The position numbers and the translations under genes are program-made. A stretch of 64,000 bases of DNA from positions 3,873,068 to 3,937,067 of the forward strand of contig BCHH01000001.1 in assembly GCA_001599595.1 (NCBI GenBank), written 5' to 3'. Below the pieces are notes generated by a model. It was given only the letters and a program-made list of their open reading frames with translations. It had not been told where the DNA came from and searched no databases. The DNA is from Beverwykella pulmonaria (lineage: Eukaryota > Ascomycota > Dothideomycetes > Pleosporales > Melanommataceae). Below, piece by piece: positions 11,319 through 22,491 of this stretch. Positions within the stretch are counted from its first letter, which is position 1, and every line of letters begins with the position of its first letter.

Positions 11319-12758
11319 ATGTCGACGACCGATACCCCAACAGACACAGGCGGATCCAATAAGATCAGAGACGAAGAAATCTGGGCTGGTTCCGAATCAC
11401 CAGTCGCCACCTCGCCGCCTCTCCCCCTCACCAAAACCCCTTTCTTCCGAACAACCCTCTTTCAAATCCTCGTCGTGGGGATATGCGCCTTCTGCGCCCC
11501 AGGTATATGGAGCGCCATGAACGGTCTCGGAGTCGGTGGCTCACAGTCTCCTGACCTTGTTAACGCTGCAAACGCACTCCTCTACGCCTTCATGACCGTG
11601 ACCTGTTTCGCTGGGCCTTGGGTGACCAACCTCATCGGCTTTAAATACACACTCGCCATCGGCTCACTAGGCTACCCTTTGTACGCCGCCGGTCTTTACG
11701 TCAACAACAGGTTCGGCAGCACGTGGTTTGTGTATTTCGGGGCCACGGCTTGCGGGATATCCGCAGGTCTATTTTGGAGTGTGGAGGGCGCTATTGCGAC
11801 AGGGTACCCGGAGGCGCATAAGAGAGGCCGGTATATTGCTACTTGGTTTACATTTCGAAATTTTGGGAACATTATCGGAGGTGCTGTGTCTCTGGGGGTC
11901 AATCATAAGATCAATCACAAGGGGAAGGTCGGGTATCGGACATATTGGGGCTTCATTGCAATACAGTGTCTGGGATTCTTCCTCGGTCTTCTGCTGTCGA
12001 ATCCGGGTCATGTGGTTAGGAACGACGGAACAAAAATCAATGCACCTAGGGGGATACAGTGGAGGACCGAAGCAATTGAAATGTGGCGGTTGGTGCGAAG
12101 CAAGTCCATTCTGCTATTGGTCCCGCTTTTCTGGTATTTCGGCTGGATCCAAGCATATCCGGGAACGTATCTCGCAACCTACTTCACAGTACGGTCCAGG
12201 GCCCTGGGGAGCTTCATGTCAGCCGTCGTTGGAACGCTAGCGACTTGGCTGGGAGGCTCACTAGTCGATATTCCCTGGCACAAGAGTAGACAAGTGCGAG
12301 CCGTCACCACTTTTGCCCTTATCGCGGCATTGAACAGCGCCACCTGGATTTGGGCCGTCTACATTCAAAACGAATACCGTCACACTCTTCCGGTGCTGGA
12401 CTGGGGAAACCAGAAAGCCTTCGGTCGCGGATTCGGAGTATACATGTTCGAGCGGATTAGCCTTGGAATGGTGGAAAACTATATCTACTGGTGCATTGGC
12501 AATCTGTCTGACTCGCCGGGGGATCAGATCCGGTACAGTTCCTTGCTGAGAGGTATTGAGACGGCCGGTGTAGCTGTAGGCTTCGGTGTACAGGCTGTGC
12601 CAACAAAGCTGATCATTACGGCGGGTATCAACTGCGGACTTTGGTTCTTCGCGTTACCTTTTAGTTATTACGCTACGTTACAAGTTGTGAGCAAGTTCAA
12701 CAAGTTGGACCAGGAGCGCAAGGAGACTGTTGATCGTGCAGCAGAATTGTATAGATAA
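11319..12758 (+). CDS. UNC93-like / DUF895 major-facilitator membrane protein
   Basis: One intronless frame of 479 aa. After a polar 40-residue N-terminus come about eleven to twelve hydrophobic segments, starting LFQILVVGICAFCAPGIWSA. The phrase CAPGIWSAMNGLGVGG and later YYWCIGNLSDSPGD-type loops are characteristic of the fungal DUF895/UNC93-like branch of the major facilitator superfamily. It is likely a plasma-membrane or vacuolar transporter; no substrate is established for the branch. It starts 718 bp from the divergently transcribed TauD-like dioxygenase, which may indicate uptake of that enzyme's substrate, but this is inference from position only. The ATG at 11319 is in good context (GAACATGTC). 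Confidence 0.88.
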   Translation: MSTTDTPTDTGGSNKIRDEEIWAGSESPVATSPPLPLTKTPFFRTTLFQILVVGICAFCAPGIWSAMNGLGVGGSQSPDLVNAANALLYAFMTVTCFAGPWVTNLIGFKYTLAIGSLGYPLYAAGLYVNNRFGSTWFVYFGATACGISAGLFWSVEGAIATGYPEAHKRGRYIATWFTFRNFGNIIGGAVSLGVNHKINHKGKVGYRTYWGFIAIQCLGFFLGLLLSNPGHVVRNDGTKINAPRGIQWRTEAIEMWRLVRSKSILLLVPLFWYFGWIQAYPGTYLATYFTVRSRALGSFMSAVVGTLATWLGGSLVDIPWHKSRQVRAVTTFALIAALNSATWIWAVYIQNEYRHTLPVLDWGNQKAFGRGFGVYMFERISLGMVENYIYWCIGNLSDSPGDQIRYSSLLRGIETAGVAVGFGVQAVPTKLIITAGINCGLWFFALPFSYYATLQVVSKFNKLDQERKETVDRAAELYR

Positions 12759-15401
12759 TCATAGGAGTTTCGGGGCATAGAACATGCCATCCGGAGCCAC
12801 TATTCCGGTGTGGTCAATAATGCAACCACCGGATAACTTGCGAAATAGCTAGCGACATCACATGCATTCGAGAGGAAAATGGTGAATGGAAAATGATCGT
12901 ATTTGGCATAATAAAGGCCACTACAGACGAAGGTATGTCGCCTCGACTTGCCTCTCCCCAAGCTCAGAAATGAGCTCGACGAATCGAGTAGTCAAGGCAC
13001 CGCCGCCCCCGAAGTATGGAACGACGGAGAGGTCTTATTCTGGCTTTCCTGTCCACACTTGTTCAACGTAGGTATTCGTTCAGACAAGCTCTAGCTTAAT
13101 TGAAAGCGGAGTTTGCGAAATTGTAGTAACATCCAGGTCGCAACCCTCTAGACACCACATCCAATCAAGCACCGAGCAGGAGTGAACCACATCAGCAGAA
13201 GATGGGAAAGGCGTGAAGAGAGAAGTAACCGAGGGCACTACCCCGGAGACCATGAATGGACCCCAGGAATCGCAAAATTAGACCCCCAGGCACCACCAAA
13301 AACAACATGACCCTCGGAGCCCGCAAGTGTCGATCGTAAACAATCAACACACCCCCAGAAGCCCTCAAGACCATTTGTGCACACAGGGACGTCGGACCTG
13401 TTCCATATCCTTCTGGAAAGGACGGACTTTTCGCGATGAAATAGCGAGGGTGATGGATTAGAGTGCTTTCACCGTGCGTCACACCGGACAAGAGGACCCG
13501 AAAGTCAACTCAATGATAGAGTGTTATACAGTCCTCCCCGTGAACAAATCGAGCATCCTCATCTCGAATCCGGCGACCGTAGACGAGAACCTTGACAGAG
13601 GCGACGTGTAATCAGTGTACGTCTGGCTGCGATAAGCCCGCGGGGAATGAATCAAGCAACCAAATCGTTGAGCACAAGAGGATGAGGTCGCCGCGATCCA
13701 TTACGTGCTGTTCTCCTGGCCAAACAGACGTGTTTTTTTTGGAGATGTCCAAGATCGCAAATGTCAGGTCGTGGAGGGTGGACCCGCGAGCAAGACCCAC
13801 GTTTCAGTAACGAGCGTTGATTGTGCGTCTGTACATTCCATGGTCGAGCCTGAGCTGTGAGATTTCATCGTACCGCCGCCCAACGCAGCAGCCAATTCTG
13901 CCTGTTCAGGTTTCGGCTACTGTACTCGCAACAAGCTGTTGTGCTTCGACCAGTTCAAGGGTTTGAAGTTCAGTGTGATCGCGCACAATGGGTTTATATG
14001 AGAAGGATCACTGGCCGTGGCCGGAGCCTTCTCTTGTGGGTATTTAGTGCGTTTAACACGTCGCAACCCGCGGCTGTCTTGAAGAACCGATATCTTCTCG
14101 AGGGCCGCGGAATGCATGGGTGCCTCTGAGTAAAACATGCCAGGGACCTTTCGGCCTGTCAGAACCGCCCAAGGGCAATTCAACATCTGTTGGCTTCTTC
14201 CACCGAGATTGGATTCCGAGACCTGCCAGAAGCTCCTTGCCATTTAGGCAAGAGAGGTCCAGCCTCTCCTGACTCCTCTCCCGGTATCGGGGGACGCCCC
14301 CTACTGCAGAGGTCCACGGTTCATCCTCTCGCGAATTCTTTTGATCTAGGCCTTTGCAGGCAAATTTTGGTGGAGTCGACTTCCAGATGACTTCTCCGGG
14401 GTTGTGGCGGGACGAACACGCTTGGCATTGCACTGTGTGCATATACCGCTGCCGCCTCTCACAGCCGTTGGGAGATGCATTTCCCGGATATGGGTCTCGG
14501 TGATCCGAACTTCCAGACTGACTCCGAGATCTCCCAACATCTCGCTGTGCGCTCGATCTTCGCCCGGTGGTAAGCCACAAGCTGGAAACTGCCGGAAACC
14601 ACCAGCTTCTCAAGGTCATCCGCTTGTCCCAATGTCGGTTTGACAAATGGAACGTCGGTATTCCCAAGGCAGCCAAACATTCTGACCAAGCAGTATTCAG
14701 TCAAACATGCTGGAGAGTGTCCAGCTGTGAACAGGACCATCGTATGATGACCTGAAACTTGCGGGACGTCTCCCGACTTTCGCACTGGCGTGATGGTCAG
14801 ATTGCCCGTGGATATGCCAAAACTTTGGGTTCACACCTCTGACCCTGCCGGAAGAACCGTCCGGCAGAAGGTGCTACACCTGGAGCAGGAACAAATCCCG
14901 AACGTGGTAAGTCGAAGTCCTAAGAAGTGATGCCGATGTATGAATGCTGATGTATGAATACTGATGTATAAATGCTGATGTATAAATGCTAATGTATGAA
15001 TGCTGATGTGGAGACGACTTGAGGTCGAGGGTCGAGGGAAGGAGGCGAGGAAGGAGGGCAACTGATGAACAAAACTGCGGACAAGACAGAAGCGTCAGGT
15101 CAGGGTAAGCGATGGAGAAAAAGCGCTCTCAGCGAGAGACAAGCAGTGAACTCGAAATAAAGAGGGAAAAGAAGTGAAGGGCAATCAACCAAGTAAGGAG
15201 CGTTGGCGACGGGGTTTTGTATGATGGGCGAGGTGAAAGGTTGGTGAGTCAAAGACAGAGTCAGACAGGCAGCAAATTTCAAGCCGTGGTTTCGTTTCGC
15301 GCTTGTGCGAAATTGGGGCGTGCTAAGGATCTTGGCATTGATCACGGGCGTGTCCACTCGTCATACGCGGGGAGGTGGTCCCTCACTTGAAGGCAAACAC
15401 C
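12759..15401. other. Long intergenic segment, no gene recognised
   Basis: 2.6 kb between the transporter and the EF-hand gene. Open frames up to 207 codons exist on the minus strand (14053-14676) but give proteins of no recognisable family, and no set of exons could be joined convincingly. A perfect 8-bp inverted repeat (CTGCCGGA / TCCGGCAG) lies at 14845-14867, followed by the tandem repeat listed separately. The composition differs mildly from the flanking genes. It may hold a decayed gene or a fast-evolving orphan. Confidence 0.5.
14931..15010. repeat. 14-bp tandem repeat, about 5.7 copies
   Basis: Successive units read TGCCGATGTATGAA, TGCTGATGTATGAA, TACTGATGTATAAA, TGCTGATGTATAAA, TGCTAATGTATGAA and a partial TGCTGATGTG. 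Units differ by one to three substitutions, nearly all transitions. Fourteen is not a multiple of three, and the array is upstream of the EF-hand gene, so it is non-coding. Confidence 0.9.
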
Positions 15402-16177
15402 ATGGTAAGTACAGCCCTAGCCAAATACAGAAGGAGGGCGAAAGGATCGCGGGAGTCCCGTACATCCCGTTTGTAGCTATGCAGCTGACCTTTCCCCTTG
15501 GACAGCCGCCAAAGCGTCGCGCAGCCTCCAGTAGAGCTGTTGTGCCGAAGCGCCCATCCAAGCTTGCGAAGGAGCACGGCCTCACGGCGGACCAAGAAGC
15601 TGAGATCCGGGAGGCATATGGCTTGTTCGCTATACGGCATCCAGAGCACGAAGACTCCAAGGAAGGCGTGCTTCGCAGGGACGACGTGCGCCGATGTCTC
15701 ATGTACGCTCTTTTCGAGGCTCCCCTTGCTGCAAGGGGATTGCTGACTTTGCAACCCAGATCACTGAACCTCGCCCCCGAGAAATCAGAAGTGCCCTCCA
15801 TCCTATCTACTATAGACCCGCTAAACACCGGCTTTGTCGACTTCATTCCCTTCCTGTCGTACGCGGCGATCGCCCTACATACAAAGCACGACGGGTCCGA
15901 TGAAGACGACGAGGATGAGGAGCATCACCAGGAAGCGAATGTGCAAGAAGTGAGGGCAGCCTACACGCTGTTCACGCATGGTGGATCGGGTCCGATTACA
16001 CTGGCGCATCTAAGGAGGGTCGCCAAGGAGCTGAGAGAGGATGTGTCGGACGATGTCCTGAAAGACATGATACGGGAGGCGAATGCGGGAGTCAAGGGCC
16101 AAGGCCGGGATGTCGGTGGTGTAGGGCTAGAAGAATTTGAGGCCGTAATGAAGCGTGCGGGCTTGACGTTTGGCTGA
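15402..16177 (+). CDS. Degenerate EF-hand protein, centrin/calmodulin-like
   Basis: The best model has a first exon that is only the start codon, 15402-15404 (context CACCATGG), then a 101-nt intron (GTAAGT donor, CTGAC branch site, CAG acceptor) and exon 2 at 15506-16177, giving MPPKRRAASSRAVVPKRP and 224 aa. Residues about 30-100 and 155-224 resemble paired EF-hands: AEIREAYGLF, DPLNTGFVDFIPFLSYAA and the centrin-like LRRVAKELREDVSDDVLKDM. The calcium loops lack the final Glu or are interrupted, so calcium binding is doubtful. An acidic linker (SDEDDEDEE) separates the lobes. Without splicing the frame could instead start at 15479 (MQLTFPLGQ). A structural role like Cdc31/centrin is possible but unproven. 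Confidence 0.7.
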
Positions 16178-17343
16178 GAAAGGGCTTTACAAGACCACAG
16201 AATTTGTCGTCCGCTGGTGTACAGGGTGATATGGATCCGTTGAGCGCGGAGTAAGGCGTCGATAATATAACCGCCGCTTCGCGAACAGATCTGGGACTGG
16301 TACAGCTTCTCCAAGAAGACGGAGGAGGACTCAGTAGAGGCGAGACGTACGTCCGGCATGGGCCTGAACTGGCCTGACAGTCCCGTGACTTCGCTCAGGG
16401 AGGTAACGGAGGTAATCCCTTCGACAGTTTGTATATCTTCCGTGGACGCTGCACTACAATACATCTTCAACTCTTCCAACATGTATTCGAGACCACAGCC
16501 ACCTTCATTCCCCATTCCGTTCCCCATCCTCACTCAGCTTACCTGCTGAACGTCAGTCAACGACGCGTCCCAAAGCAACCAGCTATCTCCATTCACTTGC
16601 AGCAGTACACTACCCCGTCACGGGATTACGTCACTCACACACCTGCATCGTCCGATTCCACTTACTCGTCATCACATCCCCATCCTCCACCTTCGCAAAC
16701 CCCAACAACGTCCTGCCCTAGGCATCCCACTTGAGCGTCCAGTCAATGAATGATATATTGTGCATATGTCGGCGGACTAATGATCGGATTATAGCGCAGT
16801 ACTTAGTACCCTGGTCTCTTCTTGACTCTTAAAACGATCCTTCGCATCTACGGTATGCATCAGGTTCCAGATGTAAGCAATATATATGCCTTGGAGTAGA
16901 CCACTATTGCATTCGTACTTTATTTTCAGGCCCAAACCAGAAATGCAATCATTCTGTGAGATGGAAGTAAGGGGCCAAGTCTACGAAAGGAGTTTCTAAC
17001 TGGGTGACCGGGCTCAGAAATAGTATGGATGGTTCTGATAGATGGTGAGGAGAGGAAAGGAGGTGCGGGCAACGGAGGTGTTGGCTCGGCACCAATCAAC
17101 GCCACCGCCACGCCAAGGCCTCAGGCTCAAGGAAAAAGACACGAAGCGGGTGCAACAGGGGCGGCCAATCTGAGCACGACGGCCAGTCGCCCTCTATCCA
17201 GGAAACAATTGCTACTTTAGACGCTGCTTCTCTGTACGTTGTCTTCTTGCCCTTCCACGTCTCTCCCGTAGGAAAGCACGCTGACGCCCACAGCCCCGAG
17301 ATCTCCCATGCGGCACCCCTACTAAGCCATCTTCCACCCCCAT
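16178..17343. other. Intergenic; promoter of the GDPase gene
   Basis: 1.17 kb with no recognisable gene. It covers the 3' UTR of the EF-hand gene and the upstream region of the GDPase gene. The last 120 bp before 17344 are pyrimidine-rich, as expected for a fungal 5' leader. Small open frames on both strands show no domain. Confidence 0.6.
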
Positions 17344-19167
17344 ATGTCCAGCAGCGTTGACGTCCAACGACGTCCCAATATCTGGTCCTATCTCAGCTTC
17401 TCAGGCACACGCAGGCGTACCTCCGTGTCCCTTCCTCACATCAATACCGACCCCAACGACGATCGTTTTGAGAAACCGCGACACCGCTCGACCAACTCCA
17501 GCTCCGCCAGCTTCATGAACGATCTCAAGGGCCCTGCAATGAATCAGGGGCAGAGGGTGAGGTACCTGAAGACGGGAGGCATAATCGCTTTTATTTTGAT
17601 GGTCGTTTACTTTCTTGCACCGCGAAATGGGCTATCGCAAGGTATGTTTGGATGTAAATGGTTGGTAACGCATCAATCGCTGACCTCTTCTCTTTAGGGT
17701 CCCCTTCCGATGGCCAGACAGCGAACCCAGGCGCAGAGACGAAGAAATGCACAAAGTCTATCTCTAAAGACAAGCCGCTCATTCAATACGCCCTCATGAT
17801 CGATGCTGGCAGCACGGGCTCCCGTATCCATGTCTACAAGTTCAATAACTGCGGATCGACCCCCGAGCTTGAGAACGAGATCTTCGAGCAAACCCCGAAG
17901 AAAGAAGGTGGATCTGGCCTTTCGGCTTACAAGACAGATGCCGAGGGCGCTGCTGCGAGTTTGGATCATTTACTTGAAGTCGCTGTCAAGAACGTCCCCA
18001 AGAGTTACCAGGGATGCACACCTATCGCCGTGAAGGCGACTGCAGGTCTCCGCAAACTCGGAGACGAGATGAGCGAAAAGATTCTCAAAGCTGTGCGTCA
18101 TCGCCTCGAGACCAAATACCCCTTTCCCGTTGTCGCCGAAGACAAGGGTGGTGTGGAAGTCATGGACGGCAAGGATGAGGGTGTCTACGCTTGGATCACA
18201 GCCAACTACCTTCTTGGCAAAATTGGCGGCCCCGACAAGACTCCTACAGCTGCTGTGCTCGATCTTGGTGGTGGTTCCACCCAGATCGTCTTCCAGCCTA
18301 CGTTCAAGGATAGTGCCAACGGGGGCTTGCCCTCCCAGCTCGCAGAGGGCGACCACAAGTATGAGCTCAGCTTTGGCGGCCGCGACTTCACTTTGTACCA
18401 GCACTCGTATCTCGGATACGGACTGATGGAAGCCCGCAACAACCTGCACACCGTCATTGTGGATAGCCATCACGCAGAGAACAAGGGCGATGAAACCAAG
18501 GCCTGGCTGCAGAAACCCTTGACGAACCCTTGCATTGCCCCAAAGATGAGCAAGCAAGTCCAAGTCAACCTCCCCGATCAACACCCCCTCGGACCCTCCG
18601 TAACTGTCAACATGACTGGTCCCGCTGAGGGCGCGCCTACACAATGTCGTGCTTTTGCCGAGAAGACGCTCCAGAAAGATGCCGAGTGCAAGCTCGCTCC
18701 CTGCGCCTTCCGCGGCGTGCACCAACCTTCTTTTGAGAAGACATTCTCCCGGGAGGACGTATATCTCTTTTCCTACTTCTACGACCGCACGCAGCCTCTC
18801 GGCATGCCTGAATCCTTCAGCTTGAGCGAGCTGAGGGACCTTACTCACCGCGTATGCCACGGAGAAGAAAAATGGGACGTCTTCAGCGCCATTCCCAAGG
18901 CCATGGAGGAGCTTAAAGACCGTCCAGAGTGGTGTTTGGACTTGAACTTCCAGCTCGCGCTTCTGCATACAGGCTATGACATGCCAATTGATCGGGAAGT
19001 TAAGATTGCGAAGAAAATTAAGGGTAATGAGCTGGGTTGGTGTTTGGGTGCAAGGTTTGTTTTTCCTCACCCACAAAATTCTTAACAATCATTTACTAAC
19101 GAATACTAGTCTTCCTCTCCTGAACAAGGCGTCGGGCTGGCAGTGCAAGATCACGCAGATCTCGTAG
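17344..19167 (+). CDS. gda1: Golgi guanosine-diphosphatase (GDA1/CD39 family)
   Basis: Exons 17344-17641, 17698-19054 and 19110-19167 give 570 aa. It is a type II membrane protein: a 77-residue basic, Ser-rich cytosolic tail, one membrane helix at about 78-93 (GGIIAFILMVVYFLAP), then a lumenal catalytic domain. Apyrase conserved regions are all present: DAGSTGSR at 135, ATAGLR at 213, DEGVYAW near 259, LDLGGGST at 287-294 and GWCLGA at the second splice site. The enzyme hydrolyses GDP to GMP in the Golgi lumen so that GMP can leave in exchange for incoming GDP-mannose, which protein and lipid mannosylation needs. Intron 2 has a perfect TACTAAC branch site. Length matches the family. Confidence 0.95.
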
Positions 19168-20264
19168 AATGCAGAGTCGGAATACTCTTCATCTGCCTCC
19201 TGGTATCTCATTATTTTTTTTGTTGCACTCTATCGCAGATTATGATTTTCACGCATTGGGCGGCGTTGTTTGCGGCAATGTTTTGTCTCGCAGTTACGGT
19301 TCTTGCCATGGCTACACAATTTCCATAGAGCTTCGTGTCAAGCTATTTGGCATTTTATGCGAACAAAGAGGATGTGTACGCGCAGGTCGAGTGAAGTGTG
19401 ACATGAAGTGGTAACAATATAGACGGCGAATAATGATATGTATACCCATTCGTTTTCTACGCACATTTTTGCACGCTTCTTGCAGATGATACGACGAACA
19501 AAGGCTTACCACGCTTTCGTGCTCTGTCACGGTGACTATTATGTGCTCGCGATTTCTGCAAGCAAAAACATGTAGCATGCACTGTACATGTACGTACACG
19601 AGAGGGCAAATCATGCCATCCCTTGTCCTGATAACGCACAATTCAGCCCCAAAGTCAATGCTCCGGTGAAGCTTCCTCTCCTTTGCTTAACAGTGTGGAC
19701 TTATGATGATATCTTTCAACTAAGACCCCAAGCATGTCGGGGAAGTTCCGACTTTAAGTGCCTAATGCGTTCACGATGGAACACGGAGGGGATTAATGAG
19801 GGCACGAAAGGTGGTTTGCAGCTATCTCGGGATGTTGGCATGCTGTACCGTTGGCAGTCAAGTGGGTTCTATGGAAGTAGTGCTGGGATGCTCGTAGTCG
19901 GAGGGAAGATAAAACCCGAGCATGAAGTACAGGTAGAATGGCATTGCGACTCTTGCTCTCCAATGGCATAGATGGTGTGGTCAACTATCATATGGTGAAC
20001 ATAGAAGCGTCTCATCGTTTTACTTTTCATTGACATATGCTGGTGGCATCACAGCTCAGAAGGTGTATATTCAAATGTATCTTCTCTCTACCTCGTCCAA
20101 CGAGATTACATATCCACGCATCCAGCTCCTACTATCAGGTTTCCAAACAGGGTATCAGTATTAGAAGAAGTCCTACCATCTATGCCCGACATAAAAGCGC
20201 TAAAATCTCCTTTCCAAACATCATGCTTACAACGTACATTCTCCTCTTTGACACACTTCGCCAT
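19168..20264. other. Intergenic between convergent genes
   Basis: 1.1 kb between the ends of the GDPase and the CorA-like gene. Only short open frames without domains are present; it should hold both 3' UTRs. No repeat or RNA gene is seen. Confidence 0.6.
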
Positions 20265-22491
20265 TCAAAACGACCCTCCGATCTGGCCCTTCATGTTCTT
20301 TGTATACATCGTCTGCCTCTTCTTCATTTTCTTCTTGCCGTGCATTTTCTCATGCTGCAAGCCCATCGCGAGCGCGACACCTCCACTAACACCTTTCCTG
20401 TCATCTCTTAGCGGGCCCGCCCTCCTCTTCGCCTGGTTGACCTTCAGATGACCCCGCCACTTCTGCCACTTCCGAATCATCACGTCGCTCGTCAGAACTA
20501 TGACAGTTACTGCCATGACTGGCACCGCAATGACCCAGAAGAAGGCATCCGAGTGTTGTTGGACGCCGCTAAAGCGTTCAAAATTTTGCCCGAAGTAACC
20601 GACAAGAAAGGTCAGCGGGAGGAAAAAAATGGTCACCGCGGTGAGTTGCTTCATGGAATCATTTTGGAAGGCGCCCATCATGTTGAAGATGAGATCAATG
20701 AGGTTGTCAGCTGCGCGCCGCATCTGATCTAAGGAGGCGGTGATCATGATGCAGTGGTCTTCGACGTCACCAAGATAGGTGTGCGCAAGTGGGGAAATGG
20801 TGATGGAGGATATGGATCGGCGCGGTGGCATGCCGGAGAGGCCTGGGGTGGCAATGGGATCGGATTTGTGATCGCGTAAAGCATTGATGAGGGACACGAT
20901 GGGAAGAATCGTGTTCCGTAGAATGGAGATCTCGGTTGTGAGGATGTAGAGGAGTCGGGAGTGGCGGATATCAGGGTCTCGTAAGACATCTATTTCCAGT
21001 TCGCTCATTGCGTCTTCATAAGCTGCGACCACGGGAATGGCTAAATCGATGATAGCATCAATGATGGCTTGAACGACCATGCTGGCGTCGCAGCTACGGC
21101 GAATGATGGTATCCTCTGAGTTGATTCGCCTTAGGATGGGCTCTGCAATCTCGCTAGCAGAGTGCTCAAAGAATGAAATCACGGTGTTATCGGCGCACAC
21201 AAAAACTGACACTTGCTCCACGCTGACGACGAGTTTCTTCTTTTCCAGTGCAGAGTGCTGTTCCATGTAGATGGTCCTGTCCAGGTTTGGCCCGCCGCGA
21301 TACCGCTGCAGTGTGCGAACCTGTTGTGTTCGGTTTGTGGAATCCCAGATGCGTGACGTGATAGCACCCTCAATGTCGTAACTCTTCTCTTCAGTCGCCC
21401 TTGTAGAATTTTCGATATCTTTAGCATGATCTGATTCAGAGCCAAACACACCCTTCATGCGTTGAAAGAAGGATGTTGGCTTCTTCTTCGTCCTGGGTTT
21501 CCTGGGCTCAAGGTCGGAATCAGAGTCAGAATCGCTGCAATCCGAGTCATCTTCCGGAACCCGCACCAGCTTCGAAAGGGTCAAGAGCACTGGCATAGAA
21601 TCAGTATAGTGTCATGTAACCAATGCTAGGGAATAGCGATCTCCCAAACATGTAACACTTGAACACTGGCATGGTGTTTTGAAGCGTAGCGTATGGCTAG
21701 CATGAACTGCTCAACGCACTAGAGCTGGAAACGCGCGATGTTTGTTCCAGGGCACAGCTGGGCAATGCGCAAGGTCGCAGACGCTGGGAAACCCTGGACG
21801 AAAACGGCGGAGTCGTATCGACGACGGCGGCGTATGAAAAGCAAGAAAGCGGTCGGCACCTACAGAAAGCTTGATCCGAGTACCAATCCACCTTTGTCCT
21901 TCCCCTGGTGTTCATCAGATCCTCAATTGCGAGACGGTGCAGTCCCTTGTGGTTTCCCAGTGCCTTGATTACGTCCCAACTCAGGCCATTGACATTGATC
22001 CAGCGGCATTGTACCCACGCCTCCTTTGGCTGCTTCAGGAACTCCTCTAGGTCGTCGTTGTCAAGCGTGTGGTATTCGACCCTTTCATCTGAGAAGTCGA
22101 CTACGGTGATCTCGCAGTGCTGCTTTAGGCTGTCGTGGGACTCAGACTCCTTCTTCGTATCGATCCCGGGCTCGGCGCCAGGCTCTTCCCATGCTTTTCG
22201 AGTCGGAGAGTGGTAGTGTCGTACCGTGTTGGTGCGCGTGGGCCGGCGTCGTAGTGTGTCGATAGATGCACGCGAGGGAGAAATGACGCTGGTGCCGTCG
22301 GGTTGCGTGCCTGTGGCCGTCGTCGAGCCTACCGAGCGACCGCGGGGCTCATGGTGATGATGTGGGTGATCGTAGGCCTGTGTATCAATTGGCGGCTCGT
22401 CCCCGCCTGCAAAGTGCAGGTGCGCTGCGGGTCCCTGTGGTGAAGAAGGCGTCGCAAAATCGTGCACCTTGGTGTCCAAGGGGGAAGCCAT
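20265..22491 (-). CDS. CorA-like divalent-cation transporter
   Basis: Exons 22491-21864 and 21589-20265 give 650 aa. The 274-nt intron is long for this window, but joining gives the expected [28 protein letters not shown] of CorA-family proteins. The N-terminal 130 residues are polar and disordered. Two C-terminal helices lie at about 526-545 and 558-577, and the pore signature reads YFGQNF (541-546), the filamentous-fungal variant of the CorA GMN-type motif. An acidic run [13 protein letters not shown] and a Lys-rich tail lie in the cytosol. It probably moves Mg2+ or a related metal. The start at 22491 (MASPLDTKV) is preferred over an in-frame ATG at 22569. It is divergent from samB. Confidence 0.88.

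Noticed and set aside
14845..14867. 8-bp perfect inverted repeat as a terminator or regulatory hairpin
   Set aside because: An isolated GC hairpin in a eukaryotic intergenic region has no expected function and no coding neighbour ending there.
17970..19088. Open frame of 372 codons on the minus strand
   Set aside because: It lies entirely antisense to the well-supported GDPase exon 2 and is a by-product of that gene's codon usage.
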